A DNA stretch of 64,000 nucleotides, taken from contig NZ_VXDB01000005.1 in the NCBI RefSeq assembly GCF_008711325.1, forward strand, positions 62,001-126,000, in the 5' to 3' direction. The position numbers were made by a program, and so were the translations under genes. Position 1 is the stretch's first letter; each line of letters begins with the position of its first letter. The DNA is from Roseibium sediminis. Its GTDB lineage: Bacteria; Pseudomonadota; Alphaproteobacteria; Rhizobiales; Stappiaceae. Positions 36,655-47,753 of the stretch are shown here, in pieces. Under the pieces are notes generated by a model. The model made no database searches and had not been told where the DNA came from. It was given only the letters and a program-made list of their open reading frames with translations.

Positions 36655-36972
36655 GGTCAGAACCTCTAGTGGTCAGGGAAGATGGACCGGACATTCTTTT
36701 GGAAAACCGATCACCCGCTGCACGTCGCGCGGGCGTGTCACAATGCTGTACCAGAACCATTATCAAATCTGACAGGCCTTTGAACCGCGAAATTGGTCAG
36801 AAAGGATTGACCCGCTCGGGATTTGCCGTCGCAGCGGCATCAATGCCGCATTAAGGCGGGGATATGCAGGGGAAAAGAAAATACACTTATTGGTTGCTGA
36901 AAATAAATTGATCAAATTTTAGTATACGTAGCGTAATCGAGTGCGGGGCCGGAATTCAGGCAAGGAGGGGTA
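36655..36972. other. Gene-free stretch before the phosphatase-like gene
   Basis: About 318 bases, divergent on both sides. The right third is AT-rich and contains an 8-base palindrome TTGATCAA (36908-36915) and GTATAC (36922-36927). It ends in a very strong ribosome site AAGGAGGGG (36961-36969) before the phosphatase-like gene. No RNA gene seen. Confidence 0.5.
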
Positions 36973-37416
36973 ATGCAAGGCACAACGATTTTGTTTGTAT
37001 GTCCGGACAATACTTTTTTCAGCCTGATCGCCGAGGCGTACTTGAACGCAGAGTCCAAAGGTGTGATGCGCGCATTTTCCGCAGGCCACGTTCCCGGCTC
37101 TTCCATCCATCCCGCTGCGGGCAAGTTGCTTAAATCTGTACAAATAGGTTCCGATACCTTGTCGCCCAAGAGCGTCGAGTTCTTCATGTTCCCTCATGCT
37201 CCGGTTCCTGACCGGGTGATCTATCTGGCGGGAGCAGAGATGATCGAAAGGCCGGAACACTGGCGCAAGAAGGTTGTTTACAACGTCTGGCCGGTCGGCC
37301 TGCGCGAAGATGGTAGCCTTTTCATGACCGCGGACAGTTTTCGCGATATTCGCGATCGGGTTTCAGAGCTGCTTTATCCGTTGTCGGACAATTCAAACCG
37401 TCGGCTTGCCAGCTAG
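36973..37416 (+). CDS. Low-molecular-weight phosphatase-like protein lacking the catalytic arginine
   Basis: A 147-residue protein with the fold signature of LMW protein-tyrosine phosphatases and arsenate reductases: a strand ILFVC, then the P-loop position, AEAYLN, RAFSAGHVPGSSIHPAA and SPKSVEFF. In the P-loop (CX5R) the Cys is present at residue 10 but the essential Arg is Phe (residue 16, CPDNTFFS), and the C-terminal Asp-Pro general-acid motif is not visible. It is therefore probably not an active phosphatase; a binding or regulatory role is more likely. It has an exceptionally strong Shine-Dalgarno (AAGGAGGGG). Single gene, convergent with a GNAT gene. Confidence 0.75.
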   Translation: MQGTTILFVCPDNTFFSLIAEAYLNAESKGVMRAFSAGHVPGSSIHPAAGKLLKSVQIGSDTLSPKSVEFFMFPHAPVPDRVIYLAGAEMIERPEHWRKKVVYNVWPVGLREDGSLFMTADSFRDIRDRVSELLYPLSDNSNRRLAS

Positions 37417-37429
37417 GCTATGTGGGCCA

Positions 37430-38065
37430 TCAATTCCAGAACGCAGAATAGATCTGCCGCACCCACCCCATGCTGGATGGCTGATTAGCGGTCTTCGGCA
37501 CATCAAGACGTGGATCGATCTGTCCAACTACGTCCATGTCATCCAGGGTCATGTCTGTCGTGAATTTTGCAGCCAGGCCCTTCATTGCAAGGTTTCCGGC
37601 GAGGAAGCGGAAATAAATCAGCCGGACACGCTGATCCTGTGCTTCCCCGATGATCCGGCGAAGCAGAACGGTGCCAAGGCCGCGCCGCCGCCATGGCTTT
37701 TCAACGCTCAACGCAATTTCGGCCACGCGATGCCCTGCCATGGGCCGAAGTTCTGCAGTACCGCGCACCACACCGTTTTCGAGATGAGCAACAATCGAGG
37801 TGCTGAGAGCGCGGGTTGTGTTCACATACTGCCGGATGAAGCGGTCTCCCGCCTCCATGCTAAAGCGGTCCTGGCGACAGGACGGAGCCAGGCGAAGCAG
37901 ATGATCCTGAAAAAGGCCGAGTTGATCCGCGCCGAGCGTTCGAACCTCGGATTGCAAAGAAGCTGTTTGATACTGGCCCAAAGGCTCAGCAAAGAGGGGT
38001 GCAACTGTTCGAGCCACGGCCACAAGGATCCCAACAACACAGTAGCCAGCCCCCCAAACCGGCAA
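37430..38065 (-). CDS. GNAT-family N-acetyltransferase
   Basis: Acetyl-CoA-dependent acetyltransferase of unknown substrate, up to 211 residues. The acetyl-CoA loop is RRRGLGTVLLRRII, preceded by the strand EIALSVEKPW. The N-terminal half reads LGADQLGLFQDHLLRLAPSCRQDRF, and FIRQYV follows, as in GNATs found fused or next to regulatory proteins. The start is unclear: the full frame uses TTG at 38065, while in-frame GTG codons at 38023 and 38017 would give products of about 195 residues. It ends 14 bases from the phosphatase-like gene. Confidence 0.75.
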   Translation of the reverse strand: MPVWGAGYCVVGILVAVARTVAPLFAEPLGQYQTASLQSEVRTLGADQLGLFQDHLLRLAPSCRQDRFSMEAGDRFIRQYVNTTRALSTSIVAHLENGVVRGTAELRPMAGHRVAEIALSVEKPWRRRGLGTVLLRRIIGEAQDQRVRLIYFRFLAGNLAMKGLAAKFTTDMTLDDMDVVGQIDPRLDVPKTANQPSSMGWVRQIYSAFWN

Positions 38066-38202
38066 GAGAAGAACGCTCTATACTGAATAATGTAATCAGG
38101 TTTCAATACTGCTAGTCGAAACACGTTGTAGTTTTTGGCATTCACGCATGATCTGGGTTAAGACGTCTGGTGGCGGACATGCGGAATGAGGATTGATTCG
38201 AA

Positions 38203-38733
38203 ATGCGACAATACTGGAAGGTGGCCTTGGCGGTCGGGCTGGTTGTGACCACGGCGGGATGCCAGCGTCTGACCGGCGGGGGAAACTACGCGGCACCACT
38301 TCCTGCAACACCGACCACTCCTGTTGGTCAAGGCACCTTGCAACCGATTGACGCCGGTGCTCCGCCTCCGGGCCAGATTGTCAGCGAGCCGACCACTGCC
38401 GAGCCGGTCAACCTTGCAACCAATCCGGTGCCAGAGCCCTCTGCCGCTCTGGAAATTGGTCGAAGCGACATGTTGGGCGGCTGGAAGCTGGCGGCCGGCG
38501 GAGACAACTGCATGGCATTCATGACGCTGACTTCATGGGAAGGTGGCTATCGCGCCAATACTCGTGGTTGCAATTCACCCTCCCTCAAGGGCATCTCTGC
38601 ATGGAGCCTGACGGGAAAGCAGGTTGTTCTGAAAGCAGCCGGCGGCGATGTTGTGGCGCAACTCTACGCAACTTCCCCCACTCAATTTAATGGGCAGATG
38701 TCCACTGGTGGTCAGATTTCTCTGTATCGTTAG
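38203..38733 (+). CDS. Omp19-like lipoprotein with protease-inhibitor (AprI/Inh) domain
   Basis: A 176-residue lipoprotein: signal peptide with lipobox TTAGC (Cys at residue 20), then a Pro/Thr-rich linker of about 60 residues, then a C-terminal AprI/Inh beta-barrel domain. The domain is recognised by LGGWKLAAGGDNCMAFMTLT and the paired second Cys in ANTRGCNSP, giving one disulfide. Brucella Omp19 has the same layout and inhibits proteases. The start at 38203 is ATG. Location is probably the outer membrane. Single gene. Confidence 0.85.
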   Translation: MRQYWKVALAVGLVVTTAGCQRLTGGGNYAAPLPATPTTPVGQGTLQPIDAGAPPPGQIVSEPTTAEPVNLATNPVPEPSAALEIGRSDMLGGWKLAAGGDNCMAFMTLTSWEGGYRANTRGCNSPSLKGISAWSLTGKQVVLKAAGGDVVAQLYATSPTQFNGQMSTGGQISLYR

Positions 38734-38809
38734 CAACTTTAGGTAATTATATCTGGACGGCGCTCTCGCAAGCTGTAAAACTACAGCATGTAAAAAGAGG
38801 CTGTGCAAC

Positions 38810-39595
38810 ATGTCTAAATATGACCCATTGCGAGAACACCTGGCCCGCCTGGATGATGTCGTCTGGGCAGCCAAGCTAACTGATGTGGAAGAAATACTGG
38901 GTTCCAATCTGCCGCGTAGCGCCAGGGAACACAGGACATGGTGGGCCAATTCCGGCGGAAGCCTGGTCCACCAGAATGCCTGGCTGGATGCCGGGTGGCG
39001 CGTCGAGCGCACGGATCTGCCCCGTAACGTTGTCGTCTTCCGGCGGTTGCGGATCGGTGGGACCCCGCTGGCAGAAATGAATGGTCGGGCCAATGGCGGT
39101 GCCCGTGACAACCGGTCTGCCTCCGAAAAACAACTGTCCAGAACGATGGCCACCTTGCGGCAACCGGTGACGGTCACGCTGCGGGCCGAGTGGACGGCGA
39201 TGGGGGAAGTGCAGAAGGTTCCGTGCTCCGAAAGCTCCGTTCCTGCCTCCTCCGGCATCATTCGCCTGACGACGCTCAAGGACAATGTTCCCACGACAAC
39301 CATTCTTCCTGCCAGTGCGGTGCAATCCGTTTATCGGAAAATCCGCATGGCGATGAAGGGGGCGGATGGTGCCGATTGCGGCCAGCTCGATGAAGGTTTC
39401 GCGAAAATGCTGAACCTGTCTGAAAGCATTCCCGCCGAATGCGACGTCGTCAAACCCGGCAATGCCTGGATCCTGACCGATGGTCGCGGCCGAAAAGCCA
39501 ACTTCGATGACGCTGCCGAGCGGGATCTGGTTGCCCAGCTGCTCTACATTCAGGAGCTTCAAAGCGGTCGTGAGGCCACTTTGATCAGGACCTGA
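38810..39595 (+). CDS. DUF7662-like protein with unassigned C-terminal domain
   Basis: A 261-residue protein. The N-terminal 80 residues (KYDPLREHLARL, LTDVEEILGSNLPRSAREHRTWWAN, AWLDAGWRVERTDL) match my memory of the DUF7662 domain found in many small proteins of unknown role. The C-terminal 140 residues are not recognised; they hold SSGIIRLTTL and VQSVYRKIRMAMKG, faintly resembling the start of GIY-YIG nucleases, and three cysteines (CSESS, DCGQLD, ECDVV). No signal peptide or membrane helix. A single gene with about 490 bases of empty DNA after it. Probably nucleic-acid or protein binding; this is a guess. Confidence 0.6.
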   Translation: MSKYDPLREHLARLDDVVWAAKLTDVEEILGSNLPRSAREHRTWWANSGGSLVHQNAWLDAGWRVERTDLPRNVVVFRRLRIGGTPLAEMNGRANGGARDNRSASEKQLSRTMATLRQPVTVTLRAEWTAMGEVQKVPCSESSVPASSGIIRLTTLKDNVPTTTILPASAVQSVYRKIRMAMKGADGADCGQLDEGFAKMLNLSESIPAECDVVKPGNAWILTDGRGRKANFDDAAERDLVAQLLYIQELQSGREATLIRT

Positions 39596-40083
39596 TCATG
39601 ATGCGTATGGATTGCTGTGCTGTCGGTCGGCAGTGCAGCGATCTGTAGTTGCGCGGATCAACAGCAAGGTGCGCGTGAATTCATGCGGGCATCCACGACG
39701 CTGTCTCTTGTTTGGGGCGACTTGAATCGAAGTTCAGTCCGAGCAAGAAGTGATTCGTTTCGCTGGCAAACTGTTCACGAGTCCAAAGCGATGCTGCCAA
39801 TTTGATTGGCTGTCACCATGCGTATCGCGTTTTTTCCGTAGTTAGTGAAACCGGTTCATGTCGCGTCGGGAAACGCCGGGCTTTTCGGTCAAGTGACTGA
39901 ATGGTCAGGAAAAAGGTGCTCTCGAGCTTTTCTGGACAAGGTCACAACATGACACCTGTGCAGGCCAAATCTATTCTTGCATCTGCGACGTTTTGACCTT
40001 ATTTCGCCGGTAAATGGCAGCGGGCAAGCCTTGGCAATAAGGCGATTGTCCCACTCTGCCAGAACGGGAGCGGTTTCTTGAAG
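39596..40083. other. Gene-free stretch upstream of zapE
   Basis: Nearly 490 bases in which I see no gene or RNA. A perfect dyad GCCAAT-ttg-ATTGGC lies at 39796-39810 and could be an operator. The last part presumably holds the zapE promoter, but no box pair stands out. Short open frames here have no protein-like features. Confidence 0.5.
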
Positions 40084-41244
40084 ATGGACCTACCGGTTAA
40101 TCGCGCACTTGCTGCCCGCTACGCCGCTCTGGTGTCTGCGGGTGAAATAACGGAAGATCCCGCTCAACTTGAGGCCGTTTACCAGCTGGACCTGTTGAAT
40201 ACGACGCTTGGCGAAGTTCGCCTTGCCTCCAAGTCCAGTTCTCTCGGATGGATTTTTCGGCGCAACAAGGATCTGTGGAAGACCGTTGAGGGTCTCTACA
40301 TGTGGGGCGGCGTCGGGCGTGGCAAGACCATGCTCATGGACCTCTTCTTCGAAATCACTGTCATTCGCCGCAAGCGCCGCGCGCATTTCCACGAATTCAT
40401 GGCCGATGTTCATGATCGCATTCATGACTATCGGCAGCGCTTGAAGCGCGGCGAGGTCAAGGGTGACGATCCGATCCCGCCGGTCGCTGCGCAGATTGCC
40501 GAAGAAACACGTCTGTTGTGTTTTGATGAATTCGCGGTGACCGATATTGCCGACGCAATGATCCTCGGTCGCCTCTTTACCCAGTTGTTCGACCGCGGTG
40601 TCATTGTCGTCGCAACATCCAATCGCGATCCGATTGATCTCTACAAGGATGGGCTCAATCGGCAACTGTTCCTGCCCTTCATTGAGCTTTTGAAATCAAA
40701 GACCAAGGTCATCAAGCTGGATTCGGAGACAGACTACCGGCTTGAGAAGCTCGCTGGAGCGCCGATCTACATCACTCCGCTTGGTGATGAGGCCAAGGAA
40801 CGGGTCGACGATCTGTGGGCGCGGCTCACTCATGGCGTGAAGCCGCATTCCGAGGAGCTGGAGAACAAGGGACGGAAGATCCCGGTTCGCACGGCCGCAG
40901 CCGGTGCGGCGCGGTTCTCGTTTTCCGAGTTGTGCGAACAGCCGCTCGGGGCCAGCGACTACCTGCGCATTGCCCATGCCTACAGCACCGTCTTTCTGGA
41001 GAACATTCCGGTGATGGATCGCACGCGGCGCAACGAGGCCAAGCGGTTCATCAATCTCATAGACACTTTGTATGACACGGGAACCAAGCTTGTGGTTTCT
41101 GCCGATGCCGAGCCGACCGGTTTGTATATCTCCGGTGATGGCACGGAAGCGTTTGAATTTGATCGCACGGCATCCCGCCTCATCGAAATGAGGTCCGAGG
41201 CTTATCTTGCGGGTGAAACGAGGCGAGAGCAATCCAAGGTATAG
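40084..41244 (+). CDS. zapE: Cell division ATPase ZapE (AFG1-like)
   Basis: AFG1/LACE1-type AAA+ ATPase of 386 residues; E. coli ZapE interacts with FtsZ at the constricting ring. Motifs: Walker [32 protein letters not shown], Walker [19 protein letters not shown], the sensor [23 protein letters not shown], and a C-terminal domain with the family's [20 protein letters not shown]. The start is ATG at 40084; a TTG six bases upstream in the same frame is possible. It precedes mdh by 167 bases. Confidence 0.93.
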   Translation: MDLPVNRALAARYAALVSAGEITEDPAQLEAVYQLDLLNTTLGEVRLASKSSSLGWIFRRNKDLWKTVEGLYMWGGVGRGKTMLMDLFFEITVIRRKRRAHFHEFMADVHDRIHDYRQRLKRGEVKGDDPIPPVAAQIAEETRLLCFDEFAVTDIADAMILGRLFTQLFDRGVIVVATSNRDPIDLYKDGLNRQLFLPFIELLKSKTKVIKLDSETDYRLEKLAGAPIYITPLGDEAKERVDDLWARLTHGVKPHSEELENKGRKIPVRTAAAGAARFSFSELCEQPLGASDYLRIAHAYSTVFLENIPVMDRTRRNEAKRFINLIDTLYDTGTKLVVSADAEPTGLYISGDGTEAFEFDRTASRLIEMRSEAYLAGETRREQSKV

Positions 41245-41349
41245 TTACCGTTAAGGGAATGTACCATGAAGGGAATTTTATAAAAAGTATGACAGATCAC
41301 GCGCAATATCCTTTTGACGAGGTTGCGCGCGGGAAACAAAGGGAGTAGT

Positions 41350-42374
<1,025 letters not shown>

Positions 42375-42398
42375 GCGCCGCCGCCAATTCTTAGTCGG

Positions 42399-42416
42399 CC
42401 GCCCCTTGAGGGGCGG
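42399..42416 (+). other. Intercistronic hairpin between mdh and sucC
   Basis: Perfect CCGCCCC-ttga-GGGGCGG stem-loop without a following T run. It is probably a processing or stabilising element that allows different mRNA levels of mdh and suc genes. Confidence 0.6.
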
Positions 42417-42442
42417 TCCTCCGAACAGAAACGGGGGAACAC

Positions 42443-43642
42443 ATGAATATCCATGAATATCAGGCCAAGGCGGTTCTGAAGGAATATGGCGCACCGGTTG
42501 CTGAAGGTGTTGCCATCTTCTCCGCCGATGAAGCCGAGGCAGCTGCAAAGAAGCTTCCCGGACCGCTTTGGGTCGTGAAGTCCCAGATCCACGCAGGTGG
42601 ACGCGGCAAGGGCAAGTTCAAGGAACTGGCCGCTGACGCAAAGGGCGGTGTCCGCCTTGCATTTTCTCTGGAGGAAGTAACCTCCCATGCCAAGGAAATG
42701 CTCGGCAACACGCTGGTCACCAAGCAGACCGGTGATGCAGGCAAGGTCGTCAACCGTCTCTATATCGAAGACGGCGCTGACATCGAGCGTGAACTGTATC
42801 TCTCCATTCTGGTCGATCGCACCGTTGGCCGACCGGCTTTCGTCGTCTCGACCGAAGGCGGCATGGACATTGAGGCCGTTGCCGAAGAGACACCGGAAAA
42901 GATCCATAACCTGCCGATCGATCCTGATACCGGCGTTACGGAAGCAAACGCCAAGCAGCTTTGCGACTGGCTGAAGCTGGACGGCGTGGCTCGTGAAGAC
43001 GGCATGAAGCTGTTCCCGATCCTGCACAAGGCCTTTGTCGAAAAGGACATGGCGCTTCTGGAAGTGAACCCGCTGATCGTCATGAAGGATGGTCGCCTGC
43101 GTGTTCTCGATGCCAAGGTCTCCTTCGACGGCAACGCCCTGTTCCGCCACGATGACATCATGGCGCTGCGCGACGAGACCGAAGAAGACGCCAAGGAAAT
43201 CGAAGCGTCCAAGTACGATCTCGCCTACGTTGCTCTCGATGGCGACATCGGCTGCATGGTCAACGGCGCAGGCCTTGCCATGGCAACCATGGACATCATC
43301 AAGCTCTACGGTGCAGAGCCGGCAAACTTCCTCGACGTTGGTGGCGGTGCTTCCAAGGAGAAGGTGACGGCAGCGTTCAAGATCATCACCTCCGATCCGA
43401 ACGTGAAGGGCATCCTGGTCAACATCTTCGGTGGCATCATGCGCTGCGACGTGATCGCGGAAGGCGTGATTGCAGCGGTTCAGGAAGTCGGCCTCAAGGT
43501 TCCGCTTGTTGTGCGCCTGGAAGGCACCAACGTGGAACTCGGCAAGAAGATCATCAATGAAAGCGGTCTGAACGTGATCGCAGCAGATGACCTCGACGAC
43601 GCCGCCCAGAAAATCGTGAAAGCCGTGAAGGGGGGCGCATAA
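42443..43642 (+). CDS. sucC: Succinyl-CoA synthetase beta subunit
   Basis: Forms succinate and ATP/GTP from succinyl-CoA with SucD. The 399 residues start [19 protein letters not shown], the ATP-grasp opening; [17 protein letters not shown] and [21 protein letters not shown] bind nucleotide and metal; [18 protein letters not shown] is the C-terminal CoA-ligase part. The stop codon TAA shares one base with the sucD ATG (TAATG), giving translational coupling and equal subunit output. Confidence 0.97.
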   Translation: MNIHEYQAKAVLKEYGAPVAEGVAIFSADEAEAAAKKLPGPLWVVKSQIHAGGRGKGKFKELAADAKGGVRLAFSLEEVTSHAKEMLGNTLVTKQTGDAGKVVNRLYIEDGADIERELYLSILVDRTVGRPAFVVSTEGGMDIEAVAEETPEKIHNLPIDPDTGVTEANAKQLCDWLKLDGVAREDGMKLFPILHKAFVEKDMALLEVNPLIVMKDGRLRVLDAKVSFDGNALFRHDDIMALRDETEEDAKEIEASKYDLAYVALDGDIGCMVNGAGLAMATMDIIKLYGAEPANFLDVGGGASKEKVTAAFKIITSDPNVKGILVNIFGGIMRCDVIAEGVIAAVQEVGLKVPLVVRLEGTNVELGKKIINESGLNVIAADDLDDAAQKIVKAVKGGA

Positions 43643-44550
43643 TGTCCATCCTCGTCAATAAAGACACGAAAATCATCGTTCAGGGCCTGACCGGCAAGAC
43701 CGGTACGTTCCACACGGAACAGGCTCTCCAGTACTACGGCACCCAGATGGTGGCCGGCGTTCACCCGAAGAAGGGTGGCGAAAGCTGGACGTCCGGTCTT
43801 GATGCCGATGCCAAGCTTCCGATCTTTGCCACAGTTGGCGAAGCGCGCGAGGCAACTGGTGCAGATGCATCGGTGATTTACGTTCCGCCGGCAGGCGCGG
43901 GCGCAGCGATCATCGAAGCGATCGAAGCGGAAGTTCCGTTCATCGTCTGCATCACCGAAGGCATCCCGGTTGCCGACATGGTCAAGGTCAAGGCGCGTCT
44001 GGAGAAGTCCAAGTCCCGTCTCCTCGGTCCGAACTGCCCGGGTATCCTGACCCCTGAAGAGTGCAAGATCGGCATCATGCCGGGCTCCATCTTCAAGAAG
44101 GGCTCTGTGGGTGTTGTCTCCCGCTCCGGCACGCTGACCTATGAAGCCGTGTTCCAGACGTCCAATGCTGGTCTCGGCCAGACAACGGCGGTTGGCATCG
44201 GCGGCGACCCGGTCAAGGGAACCGAGTTCATCGACGTCCTGGAAATGTTCCTGGCCGATGACGAGACCCAGTCCATCATCATGATCGGTGAAATCGGCGG
44301 CTCTGCGGAAGAAGAAGCAGCCCAGTTCCTGAAGGATGAGGCCAAGAAGGGCCGCAAGAAGCCGATGGCTGGCTTCATTGCAGGTCGTACGGCGCCTCCG
44401 GGCCGCACCATGGGTCACGCAGGTGCCGTGATCTCCGGTGGCAAGGGCGGTGCTGAAGACAAGATCGCAGCGATGGAAGAGGCCGGCATCAAGGTTTCTC
44501 CGTCTCCGGCGAAGCTTGGCGAAACCCTTCTGGAAGTCCTCAAGGGCTAA
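43642..44550 (+). CDS. sucD: Succinyl-CoA synthetase alpha subunit
   Basis: CoA-binding and phosphohistidine subunit (302 residues). CoA-binding motif [58 protein letters not shown]; and the phosphorylated histidine in [29 protein letters not shown]. It overlaps sucC by one base. The gap of 210 bases to sucA contains no terminator but could hold an internal promoter. Confidence 0.97.
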   Translation: MSILVNKDTKIIVQGLTGKTGTFHTEQALQYYGTQMVAGVHPKKGGESWTSGLDADAKLPIFATVGEAREATGADASVIYVPPAGAGAAIIEAIEAEVPFIVCITEGIPVADMVKVKARLEKSKSRLLGPNCPGILTPEECKIGIMPGSIFKKGSVGVVSRSGTLTYEAVFQTSNAGLGQTTAVGIGGDPVKGTEFIDVLEMFLADDETQSIIMIGEIGGSAEEEAAQFLKDEAKKGRKKPMAGFIAGRTAPPGRTMGHAGAVISGGKGGAEDKIAAMEEAGIKVSPSPAKLGETLLEVLKG

Positions 44551-44760
44551 CAGTGGACTAAATTGGCAGGGTGGTCGTTAGATGTTTACGATTGCCCTGC
44601 CTTGATGACAGGATGCGAATGTGGCGCGCAATGGCGTGCCGCGCTCGGAAGTTGAGGGGGTCGGCGTCCCTCGGACGTTGGCCTGAAAAGGAACCGGGTG
44701 CGGACAGTTTCTTGTTGTCCGCCAGAACATAAGGGCGGAGCAAACCTCCGCTGGAGAGAC

Positions 44761-47745
44761 ATGGCACGGCAGGAAGCGAACCAACAATTCGCACTGACGT
44801 CGTTGCTTTACGGCGCCAACGCAGCCTATATCGAAGAGCTCTACGCAAGTTATAAAACCGATCCGAACTCGGTCGATGCCGAGTGGCAGGAGTTTTTTGC
44901 GGCTTTTCAAGATGAAAAGGACGCCGTGCTCAAGGAAGCACGCGGCGCTCCGTGGAAGCGCAAGGACTGGCCGGTCGAGGCAAGCGGCGACCTCGTCAAC
45001 GCGTTTGATGGCAACTGGGGTCCAATCGAGCAGAAACTCGGCGACAAGCTGAAGAAGAAGGCCGAAGGCAAGGGCGCACCCGTATCCGACGCTGAAGTGC
45101 ATCAGGCAACGCGCGACTCCGTCCGCGCTCTCATGATGATCCGTGCCTATCGCATGCGCGGTCACCTGCATGCCGATCTCGATCCCCTCGGACTGAGCAC
45201 CAAGGGTGATCACGAGGAACTGCATCCGTCTTCCTACGGCTTCACGGAAGCTGATTGGGACCGCAAGATCTTCATCGACCATGTTCTCGGGCTGGAATAT
45301 GCCACGCTCCGGGAAATGCTGGACATCCTGAAGCGCACCTATTGCTCGACCCTTGGTGTCGAGTTCATGCACATTTCCGATCCGGCGGCAAAGTCCTGGA
45401 TCCAGCAGCGCATCGAAGGTCCGGACAAGCAGGTCGCATTCACCGCGCAGGGCAAGAAAGCGATCCTCAACAAGCTGATCGAGGCTGAAGGCTTCGAGAA
45501 GTTCCTGGATGTGAAATACACCGGCACGAAGCGTTTCGGTCTTGATGGTGGCGAAGCGCTGATCCCGGCGCTGGAGCAGATCATCAAGCGCGGCGGTCAA
45601 CTCGGCCTCAAGGACATCGTTCTTGGCATGGCGCACCGTGGCCGCCTCAACGTTCTGACACAGGTGATGGGCAAGCCCCACCGCGCTGTCTTCCACGAGT
45701 TCAAGGGCGGCTCCTATGCGCCGGACGAAGTGGAAGGTTCCGGCGACGTGAAATATCACCTCGGTGCGTCCTCTGACCGCATCTTCGACGAAAACAAGGT
45801 TCACTTGTCTCTTACGGCAAACCCGTCGCATCTTGAAATCGTCAACCCGGTGGTGCTCGGCAAGGCCCGTGCAAAGCAGGACCAGCTCTCCGCAAAGGAT
45901 GGCCGTTTCATCGAAACGACCGAAGTGGACCGCACTAATGTTCTGCCGTTGCTGCTGCATGGTGATGCGGCTTTCGCCGGTCAGGGTGTTGTTGCAGAGT
46001 GCTTTGGCCTGTCTGCGCTGCGCGGTCACCGTACCGGCGGTTCGATCCATGTGATCATCAACAACCAGATCGGCTTTACGACGAACCCGCGCTTCTCGCG
46101 CTCTTCTCCGTATCCGTCCGACATGGCCAAGGTGATCGAGTCTCCGATCCTGCACGTCAATGCGGATGATCCGGAAGCAGTGGTATTTGCGGCCAAGGTT
46201 GCCATCGAATACCGCCAGACCTTCGGTCGCCCGGTCGTCATCGACATGATCTGCTACCGCCGCTTTGGTCACAACGAAGGCGACGAGCCGGCGTTCACGC
46301 AGCCGATCATGTACCGCAAGATCCGCAAGCACCCGACCACGCTGCAGCTCTATTCCGACCGTCTGGTCAAGGAAGGCGTCGTTACGGCTGATGAAGTCGA
46401 ACAGATGAAAGCCGCATGGCGCTCCCATCTGGATACGGAATTTGATTCCGGAAACGCCTTCAAGCCGAACAAGGCCGACTGGCTCGACGGCAAATGGGCC
46501 GGCATGAAGCGCGCCAAGGATGAAGATGATCCGCGTCGTGGCCAGACCGGTGTGCCGATTGATGAGCTGAAGGAACTGGGCCGCGCCCTGACACACGTTC
46601 CGGAAGGTTTCAACATTCACCGCACGATCGACCGTTTCATGAAAAATCGTGAGCGCATGATCGAAACCGGTGAAGGCATCGACTGGGCAACTGCAGAGGC
46701 TTTGGCCTTCGGCACCTTGATGAGGGAAGGCCATCCCGTGCGTCTGTCCGGTCAGGACTGCGAACGCGGCACCTTCTCCCAGCGCCATTCGGTTCTGTAT
46801 GATCAGGAAAATGAAACCCGCTACATTCCGCTGAACAACCTCGGTGAGGGAGCCGAGCGGTATGAAGTGATCAACTCCATGCTGTCGGAAGAAGCGGTTC
46901 TTGGCTTCGAATACGGCTATTCGCTGGCGGAACCGAACGGTCTGACCATGTGGGAAGCCCAGTTCGGTGACTTTGCCAACGGCGCACAGGTCCTCTTCGA
47001 TCAGTTCATCTCGTCCGGTGAACGCAAGTGGCTGCGCATGTCCGGTCTCGTCTGCCTCCTGCCGCATGGCTATGAAGGTCAGGGACCGGAACACTCCTCC
47101 GCCCGTCTGGAGCGTTTCCTCCAGCTGTGTGCGGAAGACAACATGCAGGTTGCCAACTGCACGACCCCGTCGAACTACTTCCACATCCTGCGTCGTCAGC
47201 TGAAGCGTGACATTCGCAAGCCCTTGATCCTGATGACGCCGAAGTCGCTGCTCCGCCACAAGCGGGCGGTGTCCAAGCTGTCGGAACTGGGCGCGGATTC
47301 CACCTTCCACCGTCTCCTTTGGGACGATGCGGAAATGGGAACCTCGGAAACCAAGCTGGTTGCCGACGACAAGATCCGTCGCGTCGTCCTGTGCTCCGGC
47401 AAGGTCTATTTCGATCTTCTGGAAGAACGCGAGAAGCGCGGTATCGATGACATCTACCTGATGCGCGTCGAGCAGCTCTATCCGTTCCCGAAGAAGGCCC
47501 TGACCCACGAACTGAACCGGTTCCGGAACGCCACAGACATCGTCTGGTGTCAGGAAGAACCGAAGAACATGGGCAGCTGGTTCTTTGTGGAGCCTTACAT
47601 CGAGTGGGTCCTCGACCAGATCGGGCACAAGATCAAACGTCCTCGCTACACGGGGCGCGATGCAATGGCGTCGACCGCAACAGGTCTGATGTCGGCGCAT
47701 TTGGCGCAGCTCCAGGCGTTCCTGGACGACACCCTGTCCGATTGA
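44761..47745 (+). CDS. sucA: 2-oxoglutarate dehydrogenase E1 component
   Basis: Thiamine-diphosphate-dependent decarboxylase of the 2-oxoglutarate dehydrogenase complex. The 994 residues begin with SLLYGANAAYIEELYASYKTDPNSVDAEWQEFF, the E2-binding N-terminal segment. Later come KDIVLGMAHRGRLNVLTQVMGKP, the ThDP motif GDAAFAGQGVV...INNQIGFTT, and LLPHGYEGQGPEHSSARLERFL. The start at 44761 has GGAGAGA upstream; an in-frame Met at 44698 is unlikely. A hairpin with T tract follows before sucB. Confidence 0.97.
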   Translation: MARQEANQQFALTSLLYGANAAYIEELYASYKTDPNSVDAEWQEFFAAFQDEKDAVLKEARGAPWKRKDWPVEASGDLVNAFDGNWGPIEQKLGDKLKKKAEGKGAPVSDAEVHQATRDSVRALMMIRAYRMRGHLHADLDPLGLSTKGDHEELHPSSYGFTEADWDRKIFIDHVLGLEYATLREMLDILKRTYCSTLGVEFMHISDPAAKSWIQQRIEGPDKQVAFTAQGKKAILNKLIEAEGFEKFLDVKYTGTKRFGLDGGEALIPALEQIIKRGGQLGLKDIVLGMAHRGRLNVLTQVMGKPHRAVFHEFKGGSYAPDEVEGSGDVKYHLGASSDRIFDENKVHLSLTANPSHLEIVNPVVLGKARAKQDQLSAKDGRFIETTEVDRTNVLPLLLHGDAAFAGQGVVAECFGLSALRGHRTGGSIHVIINNQIGFTTNPRFSRSSPYPSDMAKVIESPILHVNADDPEAVVFAAKVAIEYRQTFGRPVVIDMICYRRFGHNEGDEPAFTQPIMYRKIRKHPTTLQLYSDRLVKEGVVTADEVEQMKAAWRSHLDTEFDSGNAFKPNKADWLDGKWAGMKRAKDEDDPRRGQTGVPIDELKELGRALTHVPEGFNIHRTIDRFMKNRERMIETGEGIDWATAEALAFGTLMREGHPVRLSGQDCERGTFSQRHSVLYDQENETRYIPLNNLGEGAERYEVINSMLSEEAVLGFEYGYSLAEPNGLTMWEAQFGDFANGAQVLFDQFISSGERKWLRMSGLVCLLPHGYEGQGPEHSSARLERFLQLCAEDNMQVANCTTPSNYFHILRRQLKRDIRKPLILMTPKSLLRHKRAVSKLSELGADSTFHRLLWDDAEMGTSETKLVADDKIRRVVLCSGKVYFDLLEEREKRGIDDIYLMRVEQLYPFPKKALTHELNRFRNATDIVWCQEEPKNMGSWFFVEPYIEWVLDQIGHKIKRPRYTGRDAMASTATGLMSAHLAQLQAFLDDTLSD

Positions 47746-47753
47746 TGATCAAG

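Noticed and set aside
36908..36927. TTGATC followed by TATAC as a promoter of the phosphatase-like gene
   Set aside because: Only about 9 bases lie between the boxes, far too few for a sigma-70 promoter.
39617..39805. Short open frame in the zapE upstream region
   Set aside because: No ribosome site and composition not protein-like.
44578..47700. A very long minus-strand open frame (about 1040 codons) opposite sucA
   Set aside because: It is the mirror of sucA codon usage in GC-rich DNA; the translation is rich in His, Arg and Gly repeats with no recognisable domain, and sucA is certain.
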